The translations under genes were made by a program, and so were the position numbers. The notes under the pieces are model-generated. The model worked only from the letters and a program-made list of their open reading frames with translations. It was not told the origin of the DNA and made no database searches. A DNA stretch of 64,000 bases, taken from the NCBI RefSeq assembly GCF_921293095.1, contig NC_060252.1:77892866-77956865 (forward strand). Reading direction: 5' to 3'. Shown one piece after another: positions 36,956 to 48,936 of this stretch (within the stretch, counting starts at the first letter, position 1; each line of letters starts with the position of its first letter). Source of the DNA: Ischnura elegans (taxonomy: Eukaryota > Arthropoda > Insecta > Odonata > Coenagrionidae).

Positions 36956-38169
36956 AGGAAGATAAAACGAAGAGGACGCTTACAGTGATAATGACATTTT
37001 ACCTCATGGTTCATTTACAGCGAGTATATCAAAATATAATATAGTCATCAAAAGTTCCTGGAGTTTAGAACAATGTAATTTTCGTTTGGGTGAAACTCAT
37101 GAAACTTTTGATCCTTAATAGATAGAGGACAAGACAAGAAATAAAATCTAATGTTATGTAAGATATATCATTGGCAATCATCAAGTAATGGTTGATAGCA
37201 GGCTGTTCATTATAGGCGTGTGGTTTTCAACCAGATTTGGAACCTCTAAATTTTTAAAGCCACATTTTTTCCTACAATTTCCTCAAATAAAACGCTACTT
37301 TCAACAAAATGGTACAGTTTTAATCATCTTCAAATTTTCAGATCTTATCTATTAAATCTACTAATTTAGAAGTAATGTGTGACTGAATAACTGTACATTT
37401 ATTTGACTTATCATTTTCCCTCATCAGGTTTTTTATTACGCCACAACCAGTGGGAATTCAATCTGTAATTGATATCTAATTCCAGAAATTTATGAACAAA
37501 TGTCATAACATCATTTTCTCAGTGACTCGAAAATAACTTACACGTTCCAGAATCAAGGCGTTTTTTGAGTGAACTGAAGTTCGACAATGACATCGAAGAC
37601 CTAAACTATACATTCACAATATCATGGACGTGAGGCTGGACAGTTAGAACATCAGAGAAATAAATGGTGGAGGCTTTCCAAGTATTTTGCAACAAAATAA
37701 TGATGATAAAACAGATCAAGAGGAGAAAAAACTCTAAATTGAGCGTAGGAGAGAAGAGAAGTCACGTAAAAAAGATATCTCCGGCAGTCAAAGTATTCCA
37801 AGTCATGAGATGTCACTAGCATCAGCTATCCAAAGTTCAAATCCAGTGACACAATTTTCTTTCCTCTGTATAGAAAAAATGCAGTTATAAGAAAAAACTT
37901 ACTATTTGAAAAAGAAGAACATGCGACAAAAAGTCCCAACGAGTAACTCCATAAGTTAATTCATCTCGAAATCGCCCTCACCCCCTGATATACGACGAAA
38001 TAATGAAATTTAATAATATCTGTTTTGCAGCTGATTTCCTTCATCTTCTTCTCGTGGCCATTGCAGCATTGCAATGATCTAACGGATCGACCAATTTCAA
38101 ATTTATCTGCAGAAAAATTAATCTAATTTATTTTAGCGCTGAATGACTACAATATTTTATAAGTTAGCA
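36956..38169. other. AT-rich non-coding stretch
   Basis: No gene or element recognised. Confidence 0.5.
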
Positions 38170-38480
38170 GCAACCTTAGGAGCGGCCTAGTAGTGCCAAC
38201 TCCATGGGGCATGAAGAGGACCCAAGCCCCCTCGAAAATTCGTTTTGGGGTGGAGGAAATGATGTGTCAGACTTGTCGATTTTCCCCGGAGTGTTAAGTT
38301 ATCAATAATAGAGTTTTCAGGATTCTAATTTTGATGACTCTCCTAAAATGCTGAAAAAAACTTTAAAACTCACTATTTATAAAATTTCCCGGGCAAGACC
38401 CCCCGAAAGGGCCCCCCCTAATATTTTGTTAAGAGTCGGCGTCCCCTGGAGCGTCCCCGAGTGGCGGAGAATGGCCCACA
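38170..38480. mobile_element. Possible decayed DNA-transposon fragment with G/C runs
   Basis: GC-rich ends (CCATGGGGCATGAAGAGGAC; CCCCCGAAAGGGCCCCCC; GTCCCCTGGAGCGTCCCC) bracket AT-rich DNA, the texture of several arthropod hAT-like non-autonomous elements and similar to the MITE at 17.1 kb. I could not define terminal repeats or a target duplication. Confidence 0.3.
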
Positions 38481-38767
38481 AAAATCGCATCGCGGGAAAA
38501 TAAAATGTTACCGAATCAATACTTGATAATGAAGTCATTACTGATTCTTATGTACTAATTTTTAGCAAATTTTTAAAGCAAATTTTAGCAATGCCATTAT
38601 CATTAAACACATTTCCTGTTAACATAAACTGATTTATCACAAGTGGCCAATAGGATAGAAAAGCTCTACGACTCTTTCAGTTTCGCCACTGATTTCTTAA
38701 TCAGGTACTTTATCTTTTATCTTTACCTTTTTTATCCCATATATTTTAATTTTTCATTTTCTCTTTC

Positions 38768-39095
38768 CTCGAGGTCAGTGATTCCCAATCGGTAGTACGC
38801 GTACCCCTCAGGGATCACGTACCCCTGCGACGAAACAGTTGGGGGTACGCTGAAAATAATCGGTAATTGCGGATGCCTGTAAATATGTCTCACTTAACCA
38901 GGAAATATGTATATTAATTTTATGGGGATTTAATAACATTCCATTTCTTCAATTATTCATAGCCAAAATTGTCTCCTACCCGTAGTGAAATTATTTAATA
39001 AAATGTGCACGTTACATTTCTGGGGGTACAAAATTAGTTAAATACAAACAGTGGGGTACATGTGGGAAAAAAGATTGGAAACCATTGCTCTTGGT
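38768..39095. mobile_element. 312-bp hAT-like MITE
   Basis: The element at 38776-39087 starts CAGTGATTCCCAATCGG and its other end, read in reverse complement, starts CAATGGTTTCCAATCTT, the CAGTGGTTCCCAA type of terminal inverted repeat typical of hAT elements. Both subterminal regions also contain GTACCCC words in opposite orientation. The flanks CTCGAGGT (38768-38775) and CTCTTGGT (39088-39095) match at 6 of 8 positions, fitting an 8-bp hAT duplication. There is no open frame, so it depends on a transposase elsewhere. Confidence 0.82.
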
Positions 39096-40774
39096 TCTGA
39101 ATGATTGAGAGACTTGATTGGACAAACAGGAAGGGAGGGTTGACGAATGAAGATTTTCAATGTGCGTGGACAGAGTAGTGAGCATTTACTGAGAGTGATG
39201 CGCTACGGAACAGTATGAATGCTACCAAAAGCAATTAATTTGAGAGAGGCGGATGTATTCGTGCTTATCCTCTCGTGATTGATTCCTCATCTCCGATACT
39301 GTTCGCTTGAATTAGCTCATCTCGGGGTTTAGCGCACATTCAAGGTGTTTCCAATATTTCATCGCCGTTTCAGAGTTGGTCACTTCCGAAACCACCGGTC
39401 GATAGAAAATCCTCAGGTCAAATACTATGGAGGCAGTTAATCTAAAGGGGAACTTCTCATTACGTTTTTTGAAGTCATTAAGCTGGTAATATTGAAAAAT
39501 AAACTGGATTGTTGGAAAATAATCTTTGAGGAAAATAATCTATAAATCATACATAATCTACGGTAAAAAAAAAGCAGGAGGGATTTCGCATTAGAACCCA
39601 TCCTTGGGAGATGCTCATCCAGAAAATATCTGGGAAGCACGAAATCAATGCAATCGTATGCTCTGAATGAAACTCACTCCGAGGATTTGAGAAGAAGAAA
39701 TTGATGAAAGGTTATAGAAATTTGCGATAGATTTAATCTTCTTATGATAACAAAATATGATCAAAATACTCAATAATTTCGAGACTGCACTGAAAGCATT
39801 TGTTTTTACTGTTAATGAGCTCTATAATTTTCATTCTGCATCTGTGCGATGAGTTCAATTTCGGAAAATTTATTTCTAGCGCATGATAACCACTTGCCGA
39901 CTTTTATATCAATTTGATGGAATCTATGAAAATTACGCATGCTCCTTACTGAAATAGTATAGTTTACTCCTCAGTTATTCCCATACTCAGTCTGTTTTGA
40001 TGCGGTGACAAGTTATCATCGGTCAACAAATGTGTTACATGCTATTACAATGCATGAGTATCAAAGAGAAACCCCAAACTTAAATTAAACCGAACAAATG
40101 TACTCCGAGACGAATATTATTTAATGAGGGTACCGAAAAAATTTAGACGAAAAACACCGGTATTGGGAATGATTTTGAAAGGTGATCACAAGAGTTAGTT
40201 ATTATATACTATTTGCTATTTTTTCCGGATATTACCGCGTGTTAATCAGGACTGATGTTTAGAATAGAAGACAGATTTGAATAGAGGAAATACTCGGATT
40301 GGCTATGGTCGAGTGATAATGGGAGATAATCAGATTCAAATAAAAATATATTTTTTACGGCTTGCTGTGCTTGCCTTGCCACTTTGTCTTTGAAATTGGC
40401 GTTCGGATCTCAGATGTTCATAGGTTTTTTAAACATGCTGGGTTTAAATATGTATGAATTGCATGATTTATCACCTTATCGGTGTAATATGGCTGATAAA
40501 AGCATAAGGATAACAAATATATTTATCTCTAAAAGTTCAAACTTCAATCGAAAAAATAAGTATTTTCGTTCAAATGCAGGTGTGATATAGTGGAAATTCG
40601 ACATTCACTCGTATTCGGCTCACAGACCAATCATCTCGTACATCTGCTTTTGTACCAGATGATGGCTCAGTGACTCATCGCACGTACTACATTATTGTGG
40701 AACAGTGAAACTACCTTTCATTTCAATATATGTTATTAATTGGAATTAAATTCATATTCTGAGAATTAGGATGT
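39096..40774. other. AT-rich non-coding stretch
   Basis: No gene recognised. Confidence 0.5.
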
Positions 40775-40880
40775 GAGATGCACCCCTTTTCAAACACACC
40801 AGATCAATGCAAGAACTTGCGATTACCGGTCGCAAGGTGTAAATGGTGCAGGTTTCCTACCACAAAATAGTAATAAAAAG
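40775..40880 (+). repeat. Dispersed repeat, plus-strand copy
   Basis: GAGATGCACCCCTTTTCAAA, CACACCAGATCAATGCAAGA and CAAGGTGTAAATGGTGCAGG occur in order and reappear in reverse orientation at 47901-48000. The two copies also give similar peptides (PFQTHQxNARTC), but this reflects DNA similarity; both frames are short and undefined. Confidence 0.8.
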
Positions 40881-43018
40881 GAGAACCTCGTAACAGGAAA
40901 TAAGGGCCAGTTTTATTTACATCGATTCACACCTTTTTTTAGTACTAGGAATATTTATAAAGTAAGGGCCGTTCGGTTACATGAACAAATAAACTCATGT
41001 AAAACACATTTTATTGGCCCATTTGGTTAGCTACAAACCTACTTCATTAATTAAACTTATTTTCAACTCATTCTGGGAATTCGAATTCTGTAAATTCGTA
41101 TTCTGGGATGAGGAAAAAGGACTGTTCCTGAATAAAATTTATTAATCCAATTTCAAATACTGGAGGATGAGGGTATTCTTGGTTACTTTGGTTGCTTGGT
41201 TGGAGATATCACCAGCCTTAGCAACGAGGAGTAATATCGGATTAATTTAGAGATTGAGTGAGCCCTGGAGGAGAAATCCTCCTGCACAGCTTATCAAGGA
41301 CAGCGACGTCGCATGGTCACTTACCCTGTCTGTCATGTGCTCGCCGAAGACCCTTAGAATCGCTAGCCCGCATTGACAGTGAGCGAGGACTCATGTTTCA
41401 GCAGGAAAGTAATTTTAGTTAACGACACCTGATTAGGGAAATATTTAGCCTTTCCATGATATTGAATGATATTCCATATTCCACTTTTTTAAACACTTAA
41501 ATTAAGTGACTAGTTTCTATACTAAATGAGTTTTGAGCCTACATATTACAGTATTGAACAAAATAATCCATCTCATTGAATTATTTTAATAAAAGTGGAA
41601 AACTGCATTTCTTCCAACGATAGAAAATTTTGATCACAGCGACCTTATTATATTAACTTTCATTTAGCCACCTTAGCTAATCCCATTCATTGGACCCTGC
41701 CATTTGCTTTTTATGTCGTTTTATTTGCTTTTTCTCCACGGAAGTGCACCAAGTGAGTATGCTCTACAATAGCCTTCTTTGATACCGCCTAATTTCCCAA
41801 AAGGAATTTTAATACTAAACTATTTCAAGAACCGTCCACCTTTTTAGTAACTTTTTGTATCTTCTATTCAACTTTATAGCTAAAATTTTTATCCTCAATC
41901 CAATTCATTTTTAGCTGAATCCAGTATCTATCATATCCTGAGGCATCAAACAGGTTTTTTTCCATGGTGGACATACTTAACCGGTTGTAATAAATTTCCC
42001 TGCTTAGAAAGCAGAATAAACATAACAAATAGTTCAGTTTTTACATTCAATGCACCTTATGCCATCAATGGTCGCAGCTACTTCAAATGTTTAAAATGAG
42101 GCGATAGCTCAAATATTCCTAAAATTTAACGACTGTAACTCTGGAGGTATTCTGGAGGATGGTCGATTGATAGCCATTGATTCCTTTATCTAGTCACGTG
42201 ATATGGAAGTGCGATGATAAACGACATTGATTTCATGAAAATACTATAATGTCATTATTCAGTCAGTTATCATTTTTATCAGGAATTCATGCATCATAAA
42301 TATTTTGAAGGTAGCTTAAGTTCAAGCTTAATTTATCAATCGAAATAATGTTAACTTTGATTTTTTAAATCATATTTATATTTTATGCAAAAATTCTTGG
42401 TCATCTTAACTTTGCATTTTCTACTTTAGTCAAGCTGCAAAATATTTTTTAACCAACCTTGATCCACAATGGGTTAAGAGTTATCAGACATAGTCGTATA
42501 ATTTATTATTCACCTGTTAACCTCATTATGAAGTTTTGTACCGGTAAAGTTTTTGCTATAACATTTCCTTCTTCGAAACAAAAAATCAATGGGAACCTTG
42601 ATTGAGGGTGCAGAGCCACTTTCCGCCTTTCACTGCTTCCAGGTAGTCTGGCTAATATTAGCTCACTTGTATGCTATCCCCATGGGTTTACTGCGCAGCA
42701 TCGCACTTTGTTCCCTAAGGGCCTCGGCGGCCATGAGAGTCAGGGTCTGAGTTTACTTTCTGGGAGTCGAGGTGCATCACGGTGACGATGGCTGGGCGTG
42801 GCATCGGCTGAGAGTAATTGGATAGCTGCAGGATGATGTATCGCTAATATCCTCAATTCACCACCTGGATGAGCCATTCAGACGCTCGCGTGAATGTAAC
42901 AAATACTTTGTATTGTAACGATTTAATCTATGATTGAATTGAATGAACCCAAATTATCATGGAAACAATATTTTGCCCTTATATTGTAGTATAGTCAATA
43001 GTATTTCTTCCTATTAAA
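40881..43018. other. Non-coding stretch with two moderately GC-rich patches
   Basis: No gene recognised. Patches at 41200-41400 and 42600-42900 are GC-richer than their surroundings; neither shows a TATA box with initiator or a credible coding frame. Confidence 0.45.
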
Positions 43019-43545
43019 GCGTACATGAATGCATATTTTATAATAATGATGCATGTTTATAATTTCTGTTCATTACTCTTCAAGATGCAACGATTACTTG
43101 AAACCATTCTGAAATTTTTCAGCTTAATAGGTACTGTGTAAGCAGTTTGATGTGGGCATATCTGTAAAATTAGAACAATATTTGTTTTTTCAATTCACGT
43201 CATAATGGTAACAACCTTGGGAAAGATTTTTTTACGGTGAATAAAATAGTTGAATCATAAGAACGATATTGAAAAGGTGGCGGAAAGAAACACCAAAACT
43301 ATTAAGGTTTGGAAATCGTATTAAATAAAAAATATGTTAGGTTTGACTTTGACAATATTGGAGCCAATTCAAGTTTTGATCATTTATTACTTCTTCAACT
43401 TCCACTACTTTCCTGCCCTGCGTTATTCATGGACGTTGAGTGGCAATTTGAGTGTCCTAGATTAGTCTATATTTTAAATCGGTTTTATAAATACCTTGTC
43501 TTTATTATTTTACTTCCAGATATGGTTTAGATATAGATATATTAT
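43019..43545 (+). repeat. Dispersed 530-bp repeat, copy 1
   Basis: Starts GCGTACATGAAT and ends near CCAGATATGGTTTAGATATA. Over its full length it aligns with 52901-53450 in the same orientation; shared words include TTCATTACTCTTCAAG, GGTACTGTGTRA, GAGCCAATTC and CATGGACGTTG. No open frame or terminal repeat is preserved, so the class is unknown. Confidence 0.85.
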
Positions 43546-44104
43546 CCAAAATTGCCTTATATTTTTAATAATATTTCTTAATGGCATGGTCAAAATTACT
43601 CACTAAAGGATAGATGATCAAAATTTTATGAGAATGTTGATGATATGTAGTTTCTTTTCAATTATCTCTCTGGCCCGAGTTCTCACTCGTTAGTTGAACA
43701 CATTAAATTCCAGATAGTGGAGTTTGGTACACAGTTCTGAATGCAAAAAATGGTGTACTACTATTGAATGAGATACCAGAACTTCAGCTCGATCTGCACC
43801 CAAATGTGTGCGCCAGTGCTTCTTTCACTATGGAGAAATTCCACTCCATCTCGCTTATTTCCTCTGAGTTTATTCATGAGAATGCTTTCAAATGCGAAAT
43901 TAATTTTTTAAATTATATTAAATTTGTTATCGTAAGTCACGAAATTTCCTGAGGAAACTATTTTGCACGTTTAATAATTTAGTGGCTGATATCACGAATA
44001 TTCCAAAAGGTAATCGAAGCAATTACCTTAACCCATAATATGGGAAGAAGAGTTGACCACAGTTGCTAATGCCGGTGAAACTTTCGTAACGGCATATTTA
44101 TTAA
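43546..44104. other. AT-rich non-coding stretch
   Basis: No gene or element recognised. Confidence 0.5.
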
Positions 44105-44355
44105 ACTAAGAGATTGACGGTAGGAATTATAACTCAGTGCGGCATTTCAAACATAGCATTCATATTATAACTCAGTGCGGCAGTGCATTACATATGTCGA
44201 TTTACTTCTACTGACTTCTTTTTCCATTGGGGACTAGGCTTCTTTCCTCAGCTCCTTTGTCCTGCAAAAGTTAAGAAAAACGCTACTCATTTCCTAATGG
44301 AAATACCCGTGGAATGCTCAGCGGGGTACCTTTACGGAGTCACCCGCAAGTACAA

Positions 44356-45020
44356 TAGGGTAGTTTCCTTCATCAAAGAAAACGAAAGGCATTGATTGCG
44401 ATTCGTTACCCACCATTAGTGTATTCATAATACACAAATTATTTGGTTTTTGAAATACCGGTTTAGACGAATGGCAAGGGTCAAATTTTATCCTCATTTG
44501 AAAAAGGCCAGATTGGCGCCCATGCGATTCCACTCCACGTGACGTCACAGGAACCTAGTTTCTACACGAGAGGATAGGAGTTATACATCGTCTGAGGTTA
44601 CCAATGCATGCATGAGGCACAGAGTTCAGGGAAACATGTCTTAATAATCACCTACTAAAACTGGCTAAGGTCGAAAAGTTTTCTTCGTTTGATAAGGTAT
44701 TAATAAACCTTTTTTAAGCTAAGCGCTACCTTTCAGCAAGGTACTCAGCTACCCGCTGGCAGCCTGCGACGTATCAGCGCTAAGCCTCGCCTCAAGGTCA
44801 CCTCACCGGGCGGGAGGGGGAACCAGAAATACGACTTACGGAGATATTTCCCGGCATTCATACTTGAGCGTCGCGTTTTCGCGCGCTTGAAAATTTTCAC
44901 TTTTCATTTAATCGCGAAAAATAGATATTGTCATTTAAAAATCTAAAAGCGTGAAATACGTACTCCAGGAGTAATAATCTTTCGATTAAGGCAATAAAAA
45001 AATAATAGGAAACCACCCTA
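44356..45020. mobile_element. 660-bp TA-flanked element, copy 2, nested
   Basis: The interior 44358-45018 begins GGGTAGTTTCCTTC and ends GGAAACCACCC with TA on each side. It aligns along its whole length with copy 1 (30106-30768). It interrupts the composite repeat: the flanks CCCGCAAGTACAA and GTGCGAATATTC are adjacent in the uninterrupted relative at 48631-48660, which fixes the insertion site and supports a two-base TA target. The overlapping E-box/CRE CACGTGACGTCA is at 44536-44547. Confidence 0.85.
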
Positions 45021-45103
45021 TTAATGTGCGAATATTCATCAGAGGAACAACGAAATTGGCTTGACCGGGTTTCGAACCTGAATCTTCAAAATGCGCAGAT
45101 GTT

Positions 45104-45183
45104 CTTTTCAATGTCATGGTATTTCAGATGGTGGACCAGAAGTTTTTTCAATTCCATGGTATTTCAAGTGGTGGACCATATGG
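45104..45183 (+). repeat. 40-bp tandem duplication within copy A
   Basis: TTTTCAATKYCATGGTATTT followed by CARRTGGTGGACCA occurs twice in a row with a 40-base period. The relative at 48.7 kb has one unit, so the duplication happened after the copies separated. Confidence 0.85.
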
Positions 45184-45372
45184 TGAGAATTTGGGAGTTC
45201 CGTGTTCGAGTCAAGGTCGAGGCAAATTTACTTCAGTGGAATTTTTGTACATCTCCCTTATTTACTGAATACTACAGAAAAACTCCTTTACAAGCTACCT
45301 GTTATATTGGAACGCAAAAAGCTTGATCAAATCGAATAATTTTCCATCGCAATAGATAAAAGTTAACTAGTT

Positions 45373-47900
45373 CCATGTAAATCCCACTTGACTTAGCGGA
45401 TTTTCCCCTTTGTTCCTTATCCCAAAATATCCCTGGCCACTTCTAATTCCCAATCCACATTTTGACTGGTCCGAGCCAGCTCCGAGTGGCTCATAAGATG
45501 TGTACATTTACTTCTGTGGCTCACTGTGCACATTGAAGAGTGCAAGTGATGCATACTAACCATTTTTTGTATTCAGCTCTACATTTCTTCTGTTTTGAGT
45601 TTATAATTTAGTCATCCGAGTCCAATAGGACTAATAAACGAGTCTTCTGTCAGTGATGTTGGAACCAACTTTTTAAGTACTAGTTAATTTCCATTTGATA
45701 GGAATAATAATTTATAATTATAATTCTAATTCGAACAGTTTTAATTCTTTATCCACATAAGTGCTGCAGTAAATTGGTATCCTCTATATCGAATAGCTAA
45801 TATCGCCATACCTATTCGAAAGAATTTTTATCTTATTCTATGACGAAGTTAAATTGGAGCCAAAAAGTTATTGTGCCGTACTCCAAGAGATACATATCAT
45901 AATCTACAAAATTATTAAATAGTTCCCAAAATCTTAGAATTGATATCAATCGAAGCGACCGCTAATTTTACAGTACTTTGGGTTTGCGTGGTTTCACAAC
46001 TTTATAATTTCAATTTTATTATAGCCGTAATTTTTATTCATCCTTATGTAATATTTTTTTTCCTTATGTTTAGGGCTTCTTGATTTTCACGAATTAGTAT
46101 GCTCATAACTTCATATTTTTTTCCATTTCTCCATAATTGTTTTGTATTTGTGGCGTTATTTCGATTTTTCCAACGCTTTGGGCTGGTATTTGGGCCTTTT
46201 TTCCACTTGCTTATGGCCCCCTACTTATGGTCCTTAATGAGTTATTAGAACAGATATTATTGGTAGGTTCTGATAAAATTATATTTCAGTGTAAAAGTCA
46301 CGAGCTATCTCCTCAAGCACGAGGCGACATCTCTGAGGCGGCGGGTCTCATGTTCTGAGGAAGTCGATGCATCGTAGGCGGAGTGGTGTAAGGCTTGCGA
46401 GAACGTTTATTATGATCAAAAGAAGAAAGAGTTGGGGTGCAAGACCGCAGAAGGGGAAGACGTTGGAGTATGACGGTATTCTGAGCAAGACAACGGGAGG
46501 CTGGTTGCTTTTGAAAATGAATATACGAGCGAACAAATGGTTTTCATTCAGGAGAAGAAAGAGAGGGCGAGAATATTAAGCGAAGTTCATTAGAGCGAAA
46601 TTAATGAGAATTTCCCTCCTTTGTTCTGCTTGAATTCTCCAACTCAAGAATATGGTGGACTAGAAATCTTGGATCCCACCACTTGTATGGAACCCTTTCC
46701 TTGCTGGATTCCAGCCTTTTTTATTTCCATTCCCATCCCCTCCTAAGAGTTTTCGTTCTTCAGGTGTTATCTATATTCCCTTCAGATACACGTGCTCCTC
46801 AACGTTTTTATTTTATTAATTGGTATTATAATTATTATTTTCTAATACATAAATTGGCCTTATTAGCATATAAAAACTTGGTCCTTCTAAGCCATATGGC
46901 TTGTCAGAAGGTTCCATTTATCCTGCATAGAGGCAACATTGAAAGTATACCATTTATATTATATTGCACAACTTCATATACAAAAAAAAACATTAACATG
47001 GCACAAAAAGTTTTTGGAGCATTTAAACAAAAATATGATTATTTTGATATAATTTGTACATTTCCGATTATAATTATTATTTTTTTGAGTCATTATTGCT
47101 GCATGCATTGCACAAGCTCTGGCCAGGTTTTTTTCTGTATTTATCTTGTTTTGATGCGCTTGTTAAAGATTGAAATTAACTAAGTATGTGTTACATATTA
47201 ATGTTGTGGTCTTACATTCTGTTGATCAACTAAGAAAGGATTTCCGCTACCTAAGGAATGGTTTATTTTCCTTAAAATATGAAAGGTTGAGTGTCCTATT
47301 TGGATGATTTAAGCAGGGAGTATTATTTGGAGTATAATGGGCATGATGTGTGGCTTTTTATTTTTAGCATGTTTTATATATTAAAGTGTTTTGTTATTAT
47401 TATTATCATTATTTAAAAATTATTATTATATTATCAATTAAACCCGCCGCTGCCCTTCTTTGTACCTTGTAGTACAGAATTCTGCCACTACATGCCACAT
47501 AAGTTTTGGTTTGCATTCGTAAAACATGATGGATGACACAACGTCATGCAAGATGAGTCTACGTCGGCAAGTGATTTCATTAAGCTACGCTTTTGTCTCT
47601 TTTTTGTCTGTTTCTCGTTCCACTATTCGTATTTACGACGAAGTCCCATCCCTCTTCAAAGGGATGCGTGAACAAATACACCATTTTTCTCTCTTCACTT
47701 AGCACAAAGGAACCGAGTGCCTTTTCCAGACTTCCTCTCAGTGTGTACTTTATTGGATTCTAAATAGAAATTTTTGACTCGACAGAAATGTAGCGGATAT
47801 GGCCGTTACGTCTTGGGAGTACTTAAAGATGTTTTACTATCGTGAGATTTTTTATCTAAGGGAATTTATCTCAGAAGCACACAAATAATTATTTGGTTTT
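45373..47900. other. Non-coding stretch
   Basis: No gene recognised. 46310-46620 is purine-rich and GC-richer with a 70-codon basic frame (46367-46579) lacking any family match. A 166-codon frame at 46683-47183 is Phe/Ile/Tyr-rich AT-derived sequence without recognisable domains. The 47390-47450 segment is a TAT/ATT-rich simple sequence. Confidence 0.45.
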
Positions 47901-48000
47901 TCGATTTTGCAGAAGGCAACCTGCTATTATTTATACCTTGAGACGGGTAAAAACAGGTTCTTGCATTGGTCTGGTGTGTTTGAAAAGGGTTGCATCTCCC
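47901..48000 (-). repeat. Dispersed repeat, minus-strand copy
   Basis: Reverse-complement relative of 40775-40880; on this strand it reads GGGAGATGCAACCCTTTTCA, ACACACCAGACCAATGCAAG and CTCAAGGTATAAATAATAGC in order. Confidence 0.8.
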
Positions 48001-48434
48001 ATCCGAAGGCTTTAAAATGATACCCAAACAGTCTTCCGTAACTACAGCCACCTAGCTAGCCTAATTATTCCTTCAGAAGCTAACATTTTTAAAGCTACAT
48101 CAATGGTCTGCAGCCATTGATACGACACTGAATCTTTGCCCTGTGACTGTGTCAGAATGACTGTTCCGTGAAACTTCGTTGCCTTCTTTTTAAACTAAAA
48201 TTATAATCGGGCTGCATGAAAATATTAACATATTACCCAAAGAGATCTATTGCTGATAGTTCAGAAAAGGTTTTTGAATAAAAATTCTATGAATTCAATT
48301 GTAAAACTTCCAGTATTCCGTGGCAATATACATGTTGAATAAAATTGCGGATAATAGTAAATTTTATGGAGAGTCAATAAAAATCATCTGCTCTTCCATG
48401 GATAATAAGGCAAAAATCATTGAAAGACTTAACT
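48001..48434. other. Non-coding stretch
   Basis: Nothing recognised. Confidence 0.5.
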
Positions 48435-48936
48435 AAAACTAAAAAATTAATGGTAGGATTAATAACTCAGTGCGGTAATTGTTTATTACAGCTAACAATC
48501 TCAGCTACAGATTTCTTTTTCCATTGGGAACTATATTTCTTTCCTCAGTTCCTTTATCCTACCAAAGTAGGTAAAAAAAATTGTCACCCAATTACTCAAG
48601 GTAATACCCGTGGAATATCCAACGGAGTCACCCGCAAGTACAAATATTGTGCGAATATTCCTCTGAGGAAAAAAGTAATTGCCGTGACCGGGTTTCGATC
48701 CTGGATCTTCAAAATGCGCAGATGTGCTTTTCAATGCCTGGGTATTTCAAGTGGTGGAATATATGGCGCGGATTCGGGAGTTCTGTGTTCGAGTCCAGAT
48801 CAAGTCAAATTTCCACTAATTTCACTTATTTACCGAATACTATGAAAATAACTCCTGTTTAAGCTGCCTGTTATCTCGGAACTCAAAAAGCTTGATATCG
48901 ACTAATTTCCCACCATAATATATAAAAGATAACTAG
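48435..48936 (-). mobile_element. Composite tRNA-derived repeat, copy B, uninterrupted
   Basis: Full relative of the repeat at 44105-45372 without the inserted element. The minus strand at about 48670-48735 has a tRNA-like head (ACATCTGCGCATTTTGAAGA then GGATCGAAACCCGG). On the plus strand, TGGCGCGGATTCGGGAGTTC then TGTTCGAGTCCAG (48763-48800) is a second tRNA-like module in the opposite direction. A 141-codon frame crosses the repeat but is interrupted or altered in copy A and has no domain, so it is not called a gene. Strand is given for the first module only. Confidence 0.65.

Larger units (their letters stand above)
44105..45372 (-). mobile_element. Composite tRNA-derived repeat, copy A, interrupted
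   Basis: Matches copy B (48435-48936) on both sides of an inserted TA-flanked element (44356-45020). To the right of the insertion, a minus-strand B box GGTTCGAAACC lies at 45068-45079 with a tRNA-like ACATCTGCGCATTTTGAAGA stretch before it. A second, plus-strand tRNA-like module (GGTGGACCATATGG...GTGTTCGAGTC) follows near 45170-45216. A local duplication at 45104-45183 is absent from copy B. Strand is given for the first module only. Confidence 0.7.

Noticed and set aside
46683..47183. 166-codon plus-strand frame
   Set aside because: Phe/Ile/Tyr-rich translation of AT-rich DNA, including simple ATT runs; no signal peptide followed by a sensible domain and no family resemblance.
48420..48845. 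141-codon frame across the composite repeat
   Set aside because: The related copy at 44-45 kb does not keep the frame, and tRNA-like modules lie within it; it is repeat DNA.
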